Positions 33,046 through 44,434 of a DNA stretch of 64,000 bases are shown piece by piece (positions within the stretch are counted from its first letter, which is position 1; every line of letters starts with the position of its first letter). The position numbers and the translations under genes are program-made. This DNA is from Biomphalaria glabrata (Eukaryota; Mollusca; Gastropoda; Planorbidae), in contig NC_074712.1 in the NCBI RefSeq assembly GCF_947242115.1, positions 15,584,666 through 15,648,665 of the forward strand. Direction: 5' to 3'. Below the pieces are notes generated by a model. The model did not search any database. It had not been told where the DNA came from and saw only the letters and a list, made by a program, of their open reading frames with translations.

Positions 33046-33130
33046 AATGGCTCTTTTTTTTTGTTCTTGTGTAAATGTATTTTTGTATTATTACTAGCCT
33101 TTCAAAACAAAAGCCCTTACTAGATATCAC

Positions 33131-33320
33131 ACCTTTACCTTTACATATCCCTTAGGGACGTTTGGGTACCATACAAGATTTGTCTATCTCCATTTCTCTC
33201 TTGTCTTTTGCCGTGGATAGAACCTTTTTCATTGGCATGTTGTCTTCCCGTCGCTTTCTTTGTCTGCCTTTTTTTCTTTTTTCTGGTACTGTTCCCTGAA
33301 GAAAGGTCTTTGTAAGATCC
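33131..33320 (-). mobile_element. LINE family A 3' end
   Basis: On the - strand it encodes LQGTVPEKRKKGRQRKRREDN...DKSCMVPKRP, the family A C-terminus, then a GTAAAGGTAAAGG tail at the left edge. No target duplication was found. Confidence 0.8.
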
Positions 33321-33481
33321 AAAATCCTTATGTCTGAGTTACAGTAGAAGTAAGTAAAACATAAACATGATCTCATTCCACCCGTCACTTTACGGTCCAC
33401 ACTTCAACCCAATAGATTTTAACACGGTGTAAGAATGTTCACAATTAGGACATTGTATTCCTATTAAAGACTTAACAAAAT

Positions 33482-33640
33482 ATGACATCTTATCTTATTT
33501 GGTACAGACGTTACTTCAAACAAGAAGACGATTACGTCCTACGCGTCATGCATATTAACAAATGACCTAATGCCAAGTCAGTGGTTTTCCTGGCTAGCTC
33601 AGGCAACCCATTCCATGCTCTAATAGCACTACGGAAAATC
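33482..33640 (-). mobile_element. LINE family B 3' end
   Basis: Reverse complement of the last ~150 bases of the copy at 790-1495 (ACAGACGTTACTTCAAACAA, TACGTCCTACGCGTCATGCA, GGCAACCCATTCCATGCTCT), with the TCTTATCTTATTT tail at its left edge. It joins repeat family S at about 33640. Confidence 0.8.
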
Positions 33641-33715
33641 TGCCCCTTCTCAAGACGAAACCAAAGCCAGTGACTCATCTGGGCGCATCTATTGTCTTCC
33701 GAGATAGAATGACAT
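33640..33715. repeat. Repeat family S fragment
   Basis: CTCAAGACGAAACCAAAGCC, AGTGACTCATCTGGGCGC and ATTGTCTTCCGAGA match 37365-37430 in intron 2 of gene 3. The nature of the repeat is unknown. Confidence 0.6.
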
Positions 33716-33986
33716 TTATTTGTCTAAAGCACTAGGATTTTGTGAAATGTATATTCATCAAAATATTTAGACAGAGCTAAACCCTAAGCAAAATGATTTT
33801 TTTAGGTGATCGTAGATACTTAATTATTATAACGAAGACTCTTACGAAGGATGCTATTGGAGATTTTCAAGTTCAACTAAAAAATGTCAAGGACTCTACG
33901 TTGACCCTCAATGTTGTCAACTAAATAAAAAAAAAAGTGCTAAAATTCTTAGTGTTTTTTTTTTATTAACGCACTAACCTATAGAT

Positions 33987-34173
33987 CAGCTGTTCTCAAC
34001 CTTTTATGCCTGGCGACCCCTTTCTACAATCCCCCACTCTGCCGCGACCCCCCCCCAGCACACACACATACAGCAATAGAAGAGTAGACAATAACAATCC
34101 ATATTTTCGATGGTCTTAGGCGACCCCTGGCAAATCGTCAATCGGGTCGCGACTCACAGGTTGTGAAACCCTG
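33987..34173. mobile_element. 187-bp hAT-type MITE with perfect 8-bp target duplication
   Basis: Ends CAGCTGTTCTCAACC and (reverse complement) CAGGGTTTCACAACC. Flanks CTATAGAT at 33979-33986 and 34174-34181. The interior has GGCGACCCC on both sides in inverted orientation. Too short to code. Confidence 0.9.
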
Positions 34174-34469
34174 CTATAGATTATAGATCTGTAATGCACA
34201 TATATATATCCTGGTGACAAATATATTTTATAAGCCCGAAGATGTAAAACTTAACTCGTAATTTTCTAATAAATCCCTAGATGTAGTTTTTTTTTTAATG
34301 ATAGATAAGAGCTACATAATTTAGATCTCGATCTAATTCTAATTTATTGACAAAATGATTAAACTAAGCTTTACATTCCTGTGAAGTTTTCATTTGAACA
34401 CAGTTGATATTCGTATCAACTCTGCTTTATGTTTACCGCTAGTTAGTTGCCAATTTGTTTTCAACTAAG

Positions 34470-35085
34470 TTTTGAGTTAGGACTTGCTGTGGAGAGGCTA
34501 TATACTGGCAAGAGAGACTTACAAAATTGCTCCCCTTTCACAGATGCTAGCCAGCTGTGAAGCCTCAGGCCAAACTGCAAGGGTCTCGGAGGAGGCTTGG
34601 CCCCAAGATGTGGGGCAGGCATGGCCCTGCTACCCACAAACCAAACCCCTAGCTATAGGTCAATAGCCGCACTGCCGTGTGTGTGTGTCCCTGTAAGGTC
34701 TAAAGCTAAGGGAGTAAACCCTGACAGAAAATCCGGTCCTGTAGCCCCGTAGGCGGGGGGACAGTAGTAAGACTACTGCTCTCTGGCAAACGTCTGCAGC
34801 CACCTGTCCCAAAATTGTGATGGCTTGCCATCCCTTTGGACCCGATCAGTATGGAAGAGAGGCGTGTGCTGACTTGTGGGCAGCCCAGCACTCGCAAATT
34901 TACCGCCCAGGCTTTCCCCCAGCAATGGAGAGGTCACTCCATCTCTGACAGTAATCAACCTGCGATCGCAGCTGTGTATCAAGGATTGGCCTCTTCAGTC
35001 ACACAAGACGTTGCAAAGGGAAAAGATCGTCTCTCGATACGTAAAATGCCACAGAAGTCATGAGTTGTGCCACTTTGATAGAGTG
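34470..35085. other. GC-richer block, probably part of a dispersed repeat
   Basis: About 600 bases clearly richer in G and C than the surroundings (GCTAGCCAGCTGTGAAGCC, CTAGCTATAGGTCAATAGCC, GTGGGCAGCCCAGCACTCGC). Short overlapping open frames exist on both strands without conserved motifs. Its last part (GGCCTCTTCAGTCACACAAG) resembles the GGCTTCATCAGTCACTCCAG of family S. It could be the 5' region of a LINE, but I cannot show that. Confidence 0.4.
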
Positions 35086-35334
35086 ACTGTCTAATGATTC
35101 CCCCATTACGACTTTATTTTGTGCTAGAAATGGAAGAGCTCGGAGAAAATGGATTCTGTGGTGCTAAAAGTGCCAAGATTTAATCGTATAGCTTTTAAAA
35201 AGCAAACCTTATCAACACTTTTTTTTCATTTTTGTACACCGTAGACACCAAAAAGCTGGCTATTTATTGTTGTACTGCCATGTATAAAAGTCTTTTTTTT
35301 TAATGTTCAGGATTAAATCACAAACAGAAACAAA

Positions 35335-37453
35335 ATGGGAGTCAAGGATGGATTTATGGGAGCCAACGTCCTGACAAAAATTGCATTTTTTGTTGTTTTA
35401 TTGGCCGTTGTAGTCAAGTAAGTCCACAGTGTTTTCTTTCAGTGTAAATTTTAGAACCGCTCTTAGATAATTACTAGTGAAATTCGGTTTGCGGATGTAT
35501 TGTCCATTTCATTATTGAAAATATATCGAATTCACATAAATGAGGGAAAATGACTATCAATTTTATTTTATACTGATCTAGTAGGGTGTGAACTCCTGCG
35601 TTTGCCCACCTCCGCCGGCCAACGCAACGTAGTCAGTCAGTAATCAGTACCCTTTCTACTTTTCATAAACAAGTTAATTGTAATATACTTTTTATTTCAT
35701 AGCAGGACAACATAGACTTGTCGCACACACTTAATGACACCCCTCTCCAAGAGCTGGGTGGACTCAAGGACGCCTTAAAAATCACGAAATTCAAAATCTC
35801 AGTCTTAGCCGAGATTCAAACCCATGACCCCAGGCTCGGAAGCCAATCTTAACCACTAAGCCACCATGCCCCCACATATTAATCTCTAATTAATCTCTAC
35901 AAAAATAAGCAAAGTGTTCCGCTAAATACTCATAATGTGCTAAATGTTCCGCTAATTACTCAGAATGTCCGAAATGTTCCGCTAAATACTCAGAATGTGC
36001 GAAATGTTCCGCTAAATACTCAGAATGTGCGAAATGTTCCGCTAAATACTCAGAATGTGCTAAATGTTCCGCTAAATTCTCAGAATGTGCGAAGTAATGC
36101 GTTAGAGAAAAAGTTTGGGAAACACTGACATAGAGAAAAAGTTTGGGAAACACTGACCTAGAGAAAAAGTTTGTGAAACACTGACCTAGAGAAAAAGTTT
36201 GGGAAACACTGACCTAGAGAAAAAGTTTAGGAAACACTGACCTAGAGAAAAAGTTTGGGAAACACTGACCTAGAGAAAAAGTTTAGGAAACACTGACCTA
36301 GAGAAAAAGTTTAGGAAACACTGACCTAGAGAAAAAGTTTAGGAAACACTGACCTAGAGAAAAAGTTTAGGAAACACTGACCTAGAGAAAAAGTTTAGGA
36401 AACACTGACCTTGAGAAAAAGTTTAGGAAACACTGACCTAGAGAAAAAGTTTGGGAAACACTGACCTAGAGAAAAAGTTTGGGAAACACTGACCTAGAGA
36501 AAAAGTTTAGGAAACACTGACCTAGAGAAAAAGTTTGGGAAACACTGACCTAGAGAAAAAGTTTAGGAAACACTGACCTAGAGAAAAAGTTTGGGAAACA
36601 CTGACCTAGAGAAAAAGTTTAGGAAACACTGACCTAGAGAAAAAGTTTGGGAAACACTGACCTAGAGAAAAAGTTTAGGAAACACTGACCTAGAGAAAAA
36701 GTTTGGGAAACACTAGTGTAAAGTATATAAGTAAAACAATTTGAAGACTACAATGTTATTACCCCAATCACGAGTTAAAACAGTGTTACGGAGTGTAAGT
36801 AAAGAGACAATGTAATATAGTCATCAATTCATTGCGCATAATGTAATAACATGTTTATATTCACAAACAAGTCTCACGGATATTTCGAATATACATTATA
36901 GGAGTAATTTTGTTTTTCTGACGTTATAAAGATCTATACACATCTCTATTATGGAAGTAAATGTAAATTATTGGTAGATCTCAAACTATCTGCATTGACG
37001 ACACATTGTTTGTACTATCCTCTCTAGTTGGATAGCCTTCTGCACCACATCTTGGTATGTCTTCAGTGGCACTAGCTATATAGGACTATGGAGGCAATGC
37101 GGGGCTGCTACTTGCGGTACCATGCTGGATGGGAGTCCCGATGGTAAGTGTTTGCACTTTTAAGTTATTCTTTCTGCCCGTCAAGAGCTTGAATGTTAAC
37201 CTTATTTGATAGAATAAATAAAGTTCTTTGAGATATTCAATAGTCATTGAAATGTATATATATATATATACAGCCCTAGAACAGATGCATAGGCATGTAC
37301 GAACTGTGTCAAACTCTGTCGCTCCAGAATTGGCTTCATCAGTCACTCCAGATTCTGCCCCGTCTCAAGACGAAACCAAAGCCAGTGACTCATCTGGGCG
37401 CAACTATTGTCTTCCGAGACAGAAGGAACGATACATACATCTGTATATCAACA

Positions 37454-37534
<81 letters not shown>

Positions 37535-39682
37535 ACATATACTGTAATATTTTAAAAGTGGTAAAACCTTTGACCCGAGTAATTTAAATATTATTTTGTC
37601 CTCCCTTAAAATACAAGATCATTGAGAAATCCTACCTATGTCACACTGACTGGTTACCTAAGCACTACCTATGTCACACTGACTGGTTACCTAAGTCCCA
37701 CAAGTTAACTAACATCTAGGCTCCTGCAGCTTCGCGTCATAGTTTTTGTGCACTAATTGAGTTTGTTCTGATTCACAACTAGTGACGTCACTAGGGGGTG
37801 CGGGCCGCATCGGGTGACACCGATCCTAGTGACGCCACTGTTCACAACTATTATATTTTTTGTATCTTTCAGATGAATTTGACGCCATTCAAGCATTTGC
37901 AATCTTTGGCTTTATTGCACTGAACGTCGGCTTTCTTCTCATTGTCTTGTACATGTTCTGGGGAAGTTGTAAAGGAAACGCTGAAACTGGCATTGCTTCA
38001 GCCATCACTCTCTTTGTTTCAGGTAATTGCTTCAGCCATGCCACTCCTTGCTCAGATTATTGTGAGACCGATTTGTCGCACTTGATTCTATGACCAATAT
38101 GTCGCACTTGATTCTTTGACTGATACGTCGCACTTGATTCTATGACTGATATGACGCACATGATTCTATGACCAATATGTCGCATTTGATCCTATGACCA
38201 ATATGTCGCACTTGATTCTATGGCTGATATGTCGCACTTGATTCTATGACCAATATGTCGCACTTGATTCTATAACTGATATGACGCACTTGATTCTATG
38301 ACCAATATGTCGCACTTGATTCTATGACTGATATGACGCACTTGATTCTATGACCAATATGTCGCACTTGATTCTATGACTGATATGACGCACTTGATTC
38401 TATGACCAATATGTCGCACTTGATTCTATGACTGATATGACGCACTTGATTCTATGACCAATAAGTCGCACTTGATTCTATGACTGATATGACGCACTTG
38501 ATTCTATGACCAATATGTCGCACTTGATTCTATGACTGATATGACGCACTTGATTCTATGACCAATATGTCGCACTTGATTCTATGACTGATATGACGCA
38601 CTTGATTCTATGACCAATATGTCGCACTTGATTCTATGACTGATATGACGCACTTGATTCTTTGACTGATATGACGCACTTGATTCTATGACTGATATGA
38701 CGCACTTGATTCTATGACTGATATGACGCACTTGATTCTATGACTGATATGACGCACTTGATTCTATGACTGATATGACGCACTTGATTCTATGACTGAT
38801 ATGACGCACTTGATTCTATGACTGATAGGTCGCACTTGATTCTATGACTGATATGACGCACTTGATTCTAGGACTGATATGACGCACTTGATTCTATGAC
38901 TGATATGACGCACTTGATTCTATGACTGATATGACGCACTTGATTCTATGACCAACATGTCGCACTTGATGATCAATATCTCTGCCACGGACCGAATACG
39001 GGGACAATTGAGAGATTAAGCTTTCTTTAAAATATGTGCACATAGGAAACATTTTGAACATTAAAAGGCTAATTAACATATTTAAAAACAACAACATAAA
39101 AAGTAGAAGTAAAACATTTCTTGTGTAAGAATAATTTACTACTCATCCCTCATAAGTCTCCTGAATCCTCAAGGTTCATAAATATTTGTACCGATATTTA
39201 TTTCATTTTATTTGGCTCCGTTATCCAACTCCAATGGATACCTGACATTAGTTGGAAAAGTAAAGGCGGTTGGGCGTTGTTCTGGCCACATGACATCCTC
39301 GTTATGTGAGGGCCAAAGAAACATATGACCTTTACATCCTCTGCCCCATTGATCGCCAAGTATGAAAGGTCGATTTTACTTTGTTTTTTCTTTCCGTTAT
39401 AGAGTCCAAGATTTTAAACATTTGTGAATACATTTATGAGCTATTTAAAGTTAAATTCTTTTACTAGCTTAAACTGATAAGACTTAATTGACTTTGCTTT
39501 GCATTTCTTCAGCTGGATGCTGGCTTATATCTGTCGCCATCTTTGGGGCTGAATACGAAGATTTTACTGGCAGATTTGGCTACTCTTACGCCCTGGCCGT
39601 CTGCGCTCTAATCTTGGCTCTGATTGGTGGCATCATCATGATCATAGGTGGCCGAGGTAACAGCTCTGTCAGCTCGAAGTAA
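35335..39682 (+). CDS. Claudin/PMP22-like four-transmembrane protein, gene 3 (subgroup B)
   Basis: Coding exons 35335-35417, 37028-37143, 37873-38022 and 39513-39682 join to 172 residues. Donors are GTAAGT, GTAAGT, GTAATT; acceptors TCTCTAG, CTTTCAG, TTCTTCAG. It has the same exon phases and start as gene 1; exon 2 is one codon shorter and exon 4 one codon longer. First-loop signature: W37, GLW 47-49, C52, C57. Residues from TM2 to TM3 are identical to gene 1 over more than 35 positions, and the C-terminus ([11 protein letters not shown]) is almost the same. A likely 3' splice site of an upstream exon is AATGTTCAG just before the 5' UTR. Introns are loaded with repeats: a 30-bp and a 28-bp minisatellite plus a SINE in intron 1, family S, (TA)n and a 61-bp MITE in intron 2, and a 26-bp array and a SINE in intron 3. 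The frame is intact, so the gene is probably active. Confidence 0.88.
35744..35875 (-). mobile_element. SINE family 1, head half, in intron 1 of gene 3
   Basis: Reverse complement of CCGAGATTCAAACCCATGAC (B box), AAGCCAATCTTAACCACTAA (A-box side) and GGTGGACTCAAGGACGCC body. The tail half is missing. Confidence 0.75.
35913..36098. repeat. 30-bp minisatellite, about 6 units, intron 1 of gene 3
   Basis: Unit ATGTTCCGCTAAATACTCAG plus AATGTGCGAA. It directly abuts the next array. Open frames here ([10 protein letters not shown]) are repeat artefacts. Confidence 0.93.
36099..36716. repeat. 28-bp minisatellite, about 22 units, intron 1 of gene 3
   Basis: Unit ACCTAGAGAAAAAGTTTGGG plus AAACACTG, with TTTGGG/TTTAGG variants. 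The reverse complement (CAGTGTTTCCCAAACTTTTT) is a typical hAT-type MITE terminus, so the array seems to have been amplified from a transposon end. Confidence 0.93.
37290..37532. repeat. Repeat family S fragment and (TA)n in intron 2 of gene 3
   Basis: 37290-37430 shares CTCAAGACGAAACCAAAGCC and neighbours with 33640-33715. A TA microsatellite of about 75 bases follows at 37457-37530. A 31-base duplication (CCTATGTCACACTGACTGG) lies just beyond, at 37633-37698. Confidence 0.65.
37780..37840. mobile_element. 61-bp miniature hAT-type element with perfect 8-bp target duplication
   Basis: Ends TAGTGACGTCACTAGG and (reverse complement) CAGTGGCGTCACTAGG. Flanks TTCACAAC at 37772-37779 and 37841-37848. 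It has almost nothing but its two ends. It sits 32 bases before the exon 3 acceptor of gene 3. Confidence 0.85.
38062..38970. repeat. 26-bp minisatellite, about 35 units, intron 3 of gene 3
   Basis: Unit GACTGATATGACGCACTTGA plus TTCTAT. In 38150-38650 two unit types (GACCAATATGTCGC and GACTGATATGACGC) alternate as a 52-base dimer; the right part is mostly the second type alone. Confidence 0.95.
39232..39372 (+). mobile_element. SINE family 1, tail half, in intron 3 of gene 3
   Basis: GTTCTGGCCACATGACATCC, GGGCCAAAGAAACATATGAC and AAGTATGAAAGG match the 3' half of the SINE, plus orientation. It lies about 140 bases before the exon 4 acceptor. Confidence 0.7.
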
Positions 39683-40319
39683 AGCCAGCACCAAGATTAA
39701 GATAAACTGATATTTTTTTCCAACCAAGTGATAGCTTACTATATACATTGATATTTTGTCCAATCATGGGAAAGCTTACGTTATACTTTGATATTTTGTC
39801 CAATCATGTGATAGCTTACTTTATGTATGCCTTGCTTCTTGAGAAATGAAAAATGAGAATGCATGCATTTAAAAAATAACACTGTTACAAATCTGTCTGT
39901 AGGTCACTCGTTGATAGTGTTACGATGCTTGAATGAGTTAATGTATTGGTGATGTTTGTAAAAATTAATTCATGTATTAACTAAAATATCGCTAGTTGAA
40001 TGTATTATATTGTATACATCGTCTAGGAAGTTCAGAAATCAGCGAAAAGACGCTTCCATTTCAACCAGTTATTCCTGAAAGTTTTTTCTAAACTATTATT
40101 TGGAAATGTCTTTTTTTTTCAAATTTATATTCATGTCATTTGTATTCCGTCCATTTTTTAATATAATAAATTATTATTGATATAAGAAAAAGAAAAGAGA
40201 AAATAAAGTCTCATGTTTAACCTTTTTTTTCTCACTTTCAAACTCTCTCTTTCTCTTTCACGCACATTAGCTTTCTCTCTCTCTCTCTCTCTCTGTCTGT
40301 CTCTCTCTCTCTCTCTCTA
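39683..40319. other. 3' UTR of gene 3 and downstream microsatellite
   Basis: The UTR carries three imperfect ~51-base repeats (TGATATTTTGTCCAATCATG, GATAGCTTACT) at about 39705-39830. Candidate signals AATAAA lie at 40165-40170 and 40202-40207. A CT microsatellite at 40270-40318 touches the Helitron-like element. Confidence 0.55.
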
Positions 40320-43300
40320 TCTTCTATACTATAAAGTAGAATGTGAGGTGTATGTATGTGACTTATTGACATCAAAACCGCTTGACAAATCTTGATAAAA
40401 CTTGGCAGGAATGTTTCTTGAGTACCAACTTAGACCGTAGTGTATGTATTGTAGCCCTAAAACAAACTTAAGACCCTAAAAAAATAAAGTTGTCCGACTC
40501 TAGTACAGCTATAGTATTTTATGGATCTAGGCCATGGTTAACAATGTTGACATGAGAAAAGATCGAAAGGATTTAGATCTAGATCTAATTTTAAGAAATA
40601 CACTTTGCGCAGATAGTTTTTTACTTTGACACATGAAAATACAAAAGAAGATCCATGGATTTCATTATATAATAAAATTAACCTTTAATTTTGTTTAAAA
40701 GCATTTTTTTACATAAATTAGTTCCTTATATCTGTGACTACAGATTTCCTACTAAAAATTAATTCATTTAATTGTTTACTTTATAATCCCATCCCTAGAT
40801 CTAAAACTCTAATTCAACTCTAATATGATAAAACAGTGATGCCCAACCTTATTCCGTCTGCGGGCCATTGAAATTTTCGGCATTCGTGTCGCGGGCCATA
40901 ACACCAAAAAGAAAAAAAAAATACAATATGCTATTTTTAATAGTTTTATTTGTGGACCTACTTACATAAATTAATGTGATACATGAAGTTTATCCAAAAC
41001 CATCTTCTGAATATCTGGCTGCATAGATGAAACACCAACTCGGAGCACTGAATCTAGATGTTCATCCGTGAGGCGATTACGTAACATGGTTTTCACCCGT
41101 TTCATCATTGAAAAAGTTTGTTCCCACAAATAAGTGCTTGAAAACATTGTGATCATCCTTAGCGCTTGTTTTCGAAGATTTGGAAACGCTTCAGCAAGTA
41201 ACATGGAGTAGAAGTCAATGGTCTGCATCACTTGAAATTTGTCAAGCAGGGATGTCTGGTTTTGTAAGTCAATCAGTTCCAGTTGTAGATCTGTCGGGGC
41301 ACTTGATACATCGGCAGCAAACGGATTTTCATAAAGACGGATTTCATTTTTTAAATTCTGAAAATCCACAAATCTTTCACTGAAATTATCCATCAAGAGC
41401 CTCAGAAGTTGGATCATTCTTTCTTTTGGGAGAGACATATTTAGCTGCTTATCATTTTGTAGAGTGTTACAGGTAGGAAAGTGGACAAGATGCACCCTTT
41501 CCGCCTGTTGAATGAAGAGTTGCAATTTGTTTGGAAAGCACATATGTCTGCATACACATGCGAAATCAATTTGTCTTTCCCTTGTAGTTTGGTGTTAAGT
41601 TCATTTAAATGTGATGTCGCATAAAATAGCCAAATCCCACAACCATGAAGGGTCGTTCAGTTGTGGCACTTGTTTTGATTTAAAAAAAACAACGTTTTAA
41701 CACCTTTCCTCGGCTTAACCAGCCCCTCACTTCACTGTGAAATAGAACGTCTTCATATTCGGACTCTATTTCTGTCAGAAAATCTTTGAAAGTTCTGTGA
41801 TTCAACGCTTTTGTGATTTGATGAAATTTACATTGTTGAGTACAATCATCATCACATGGTCCAGATTCAAAACCTTTCCACAGAGATTTTGTTGGTGAAT
41901 GATGCAGTGAAGCAGCAGGGGTTCAGTTCCATTTGACTCAACAAATGTTTTAATAACTCTTGCTGTCAGTCCGCTGTGACATCCAACCATATTTCTAGCG
42001 CCATCAGTAGTCACTCCAACTAATTTATTCCAAGGAAGAACAAGGTCCTCTATGATGGTTGACACTTCTTTGAACAGGTTTTCTCCAGTTGTTGTCCCAT
42101 GCATGCTCCTCATAGCTGCTAACTCCTCTGTTTTATCAAAGTTGCTGATTGTACTGCGAATAAATACCAAGAGTTGCGCAGTATCAATTATGTCAGTGAA
42201 CTCTTCAGCAGCAATAGACAACATTTCGAATTGTGCTGCATTAATTGTGAATGAAGATTTACCCCCATATCTTCCACTCGCCTTGTAATTGTCAAGCAAG
42301 AAAGGCTGACAGCTTCTACTGTATTCTTCTTTTCAGGACACATTTCTTCCATCACTGCTAGCAAGCACTTTTTTACACATTCGCCATCTGAAAAAGGCTT
42401 CATTGCTCTACTTAAGATGTGAGCAACTCTGTAGCTGGCCCTTATCGCCGACTCAATTTCTTGTCTCTTTTTGTTAAATATTCTTGTCAATCCCCCAAAC
42501 TCTAGTCGTAACTTGACAATCTTGTCTTCGCGACTCAAACCAAGAATGCCACCATATGTGTTTATGTGTTTGGCTTCATAGTGCCTTTTAATGTTATGTT
42601 CTTTAAAAACAGCCACACTTTCTTTACAAATCTAACATGTTGACTTACTATCATATTCCACAAAAAAGTAAAGATCTGTCCACTTTTCTTGAAAGTTTCT
42701 ACATTCAGAGTCCACTTTTCGTTTCTTAGGCTCTCCCATTTCATTAAATCACAAACGTTAAACACTACGGTACCAATCGCTTTGATATCAAAAGAACACG
42801 ACCCAAAACGATGCCTCAATGATCTCTGTGTTGCACACACTAGGTGTCAAGGACACGGCTAGCTCAAGACAGTGGCGGAATTTTTCAATAATTTAAAATA
42901 GCTGTCTAGTTTTATCGCCATTGAAAAAAAACAACACTTGTGTTCTTACAATACAAAAAAATATTTACTATGAATATTAGAATACCAAAGATAAAGATGA
43001 AATTCATCAAAGAATGAGTGAGAATCCTAACTTAAAGATAATATTTTTTCAACATTCTAATTTTTTAATTTAAAAAAAAAGTTTTAAATTTTTTTTGTTA
43101 ACATTTTTTAAATTTTTAATTGTTTTTTTTACATTTTGTTCCCATGCGTTGGCGGGCCGGATAGAAGCACGTCGCGGGCCGGATCTGGCCCGCGGGCCGT
43201 AGTTTGGGCATCGCTGTGATAAAACTTCTCTTCGCACAGATTCTTTTATACTTTAACACATGAAATACTAATTATAGTCCATTCATTTCATATTTTGATC

Positions 43301-43664
43301 AAATAAACATTCAAATTGGGTTTTCTAAAGCATTTTTAAGAGACTACATTCGTTTACGAAAGCTGCGAAGCCGAGTTGAGATAGGCCTATATTCATTCAT
43401 GAATCGTGTACTAAAAAATGATTTCGTTTAATTGTTTACTATATAATCCCATTCATTTAACAAAGCTATCGCTCTTTTCATTGTAATAGATATGAATGTA
43501 TCGGCTCTGGGTAAACCCATTTTCGCAAAACTAATTTTATTTTCGTAGCGAAAGAGAAAAAAACTTGAAACTATCATTAGTTAAGTTTAACATACATCTA
43601 AATGCAATCTACTAGATTAGTAAACACAAACTTAGACCCGCAGGCAGCGGGTAATGTCAGGCTA

Positions 43665-43665
<1 letters not shown>
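40320..43665 (+). mobile_element. Helitron-like non-autonomous element containing a hAT insertion
   Basis: The 5' end TCTTCTATACTATAAAGTAG follows an A. The 3' end has a perfect 6-bp hairpin (ACCCGC, loop AGGCA, GCGGGT; 43636-43652) 13 bases before and including the terminal CTAG, followed by T. TC start, subterminal 3' hairpin, CTRR end and A/T target are the Helitron hallmarks. Text such as CATCAAAACCGCTTGAC and AAACTTGGCAGGAATG near the 5' end is also typical of such elements. Without the hAT it would be about 0.95 kb; no Rep/helicase is present. Confidence 0.78.
40834..43216 (-). mobile_element. hAT DNA transposon with decayed transposase
   Basis: Ends CAGTGATGCCCAACC and (reverse complement) CAGCGATGCCCAAAC; perfect 8-bp duplication TGATAAAA at 40826-40833 and 43217-43224. 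Length 2383 bp. The transposase runs on the - strand from about 42840 to 40974. It has a C-x2-C...HNIKRHYEAKH zinc-finger region near 42600-42660, GVTTDGARNMVGCHSGL in the central catalytic part (near 41990), and a C-terminal hAT dimerisation region (YLWEQTFSMMKRVKTML, RLTDEHL) near 41000-41120. It resembles the GTF2IRD2/ZBED-type hAT proteins. Frame changes separate the first three parts, an in-frame stop lies inside the Cys pair, and 41544-41801 is scrambled, so it is inactive. A deleted sister is at 7017-7662. Confidence 0.92.
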
Positions 43666-43708
<43 letters not shown>

Positions 43709-44383
43709 ATTTTTCTTTCTCTATCACTTATACACAAATACACACACACACAATTAAACACATGCACACACACACACACACACACACACATGCATACATT
43801 TCTTAAAACAATTATACCAAGAGCTGTGTTTTGAAGTGTAGGTCACTACGACCTGGGGTTATGCTTGATAATGCTCCAAGATCTAATAACAAATATATAA
43901 ATGAAGACTGTCAAAGCTGGTGTCAACATCGTTGAGCCTACCTCAAAGTCTTTGCTTGAATTTATCTTATTTCATTTACACCACACACACACACACACAA
44001 ACTGTCACGCAGACGCTACAAAGATGATTTTAACTTTTGATAAAAATGTTGTAACTCTTTCAATTTGACCATTCGTAAAGACCATTATTCTCGGATGAGC
44101 CATGGTCGTCTTAAGACTGAAGGTAAGTAACAACAATATATTAACCTTAAATAACTTTCAAAGTTGATGGGTTATATACTATTCACTAGAATTATGGGAG
44201 ATGTATCAAAGTCTCTGTATAAGGAAAACCTTTGTCACACCACGCGATATTCGTTGTGACGTAATAACGTTAACCTTTTGACGTAATCGGGAAGAATGAA
44301 ATAGTCTCCCTTTTAGCTTAAACATCTCCCTTAAAATCGGCTGGTTATGGGATCTAGATGTAGCTCTAATTGCAATTTAGAAC

Positions 44384-44434
<51 letters not shown>

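Noticed and set aside
34470-35085. Candidate gene in the GC-richer block
   Set aside because: Only short overlapping frames without motif, start context or splice signals; more likely a dispersed repeat.
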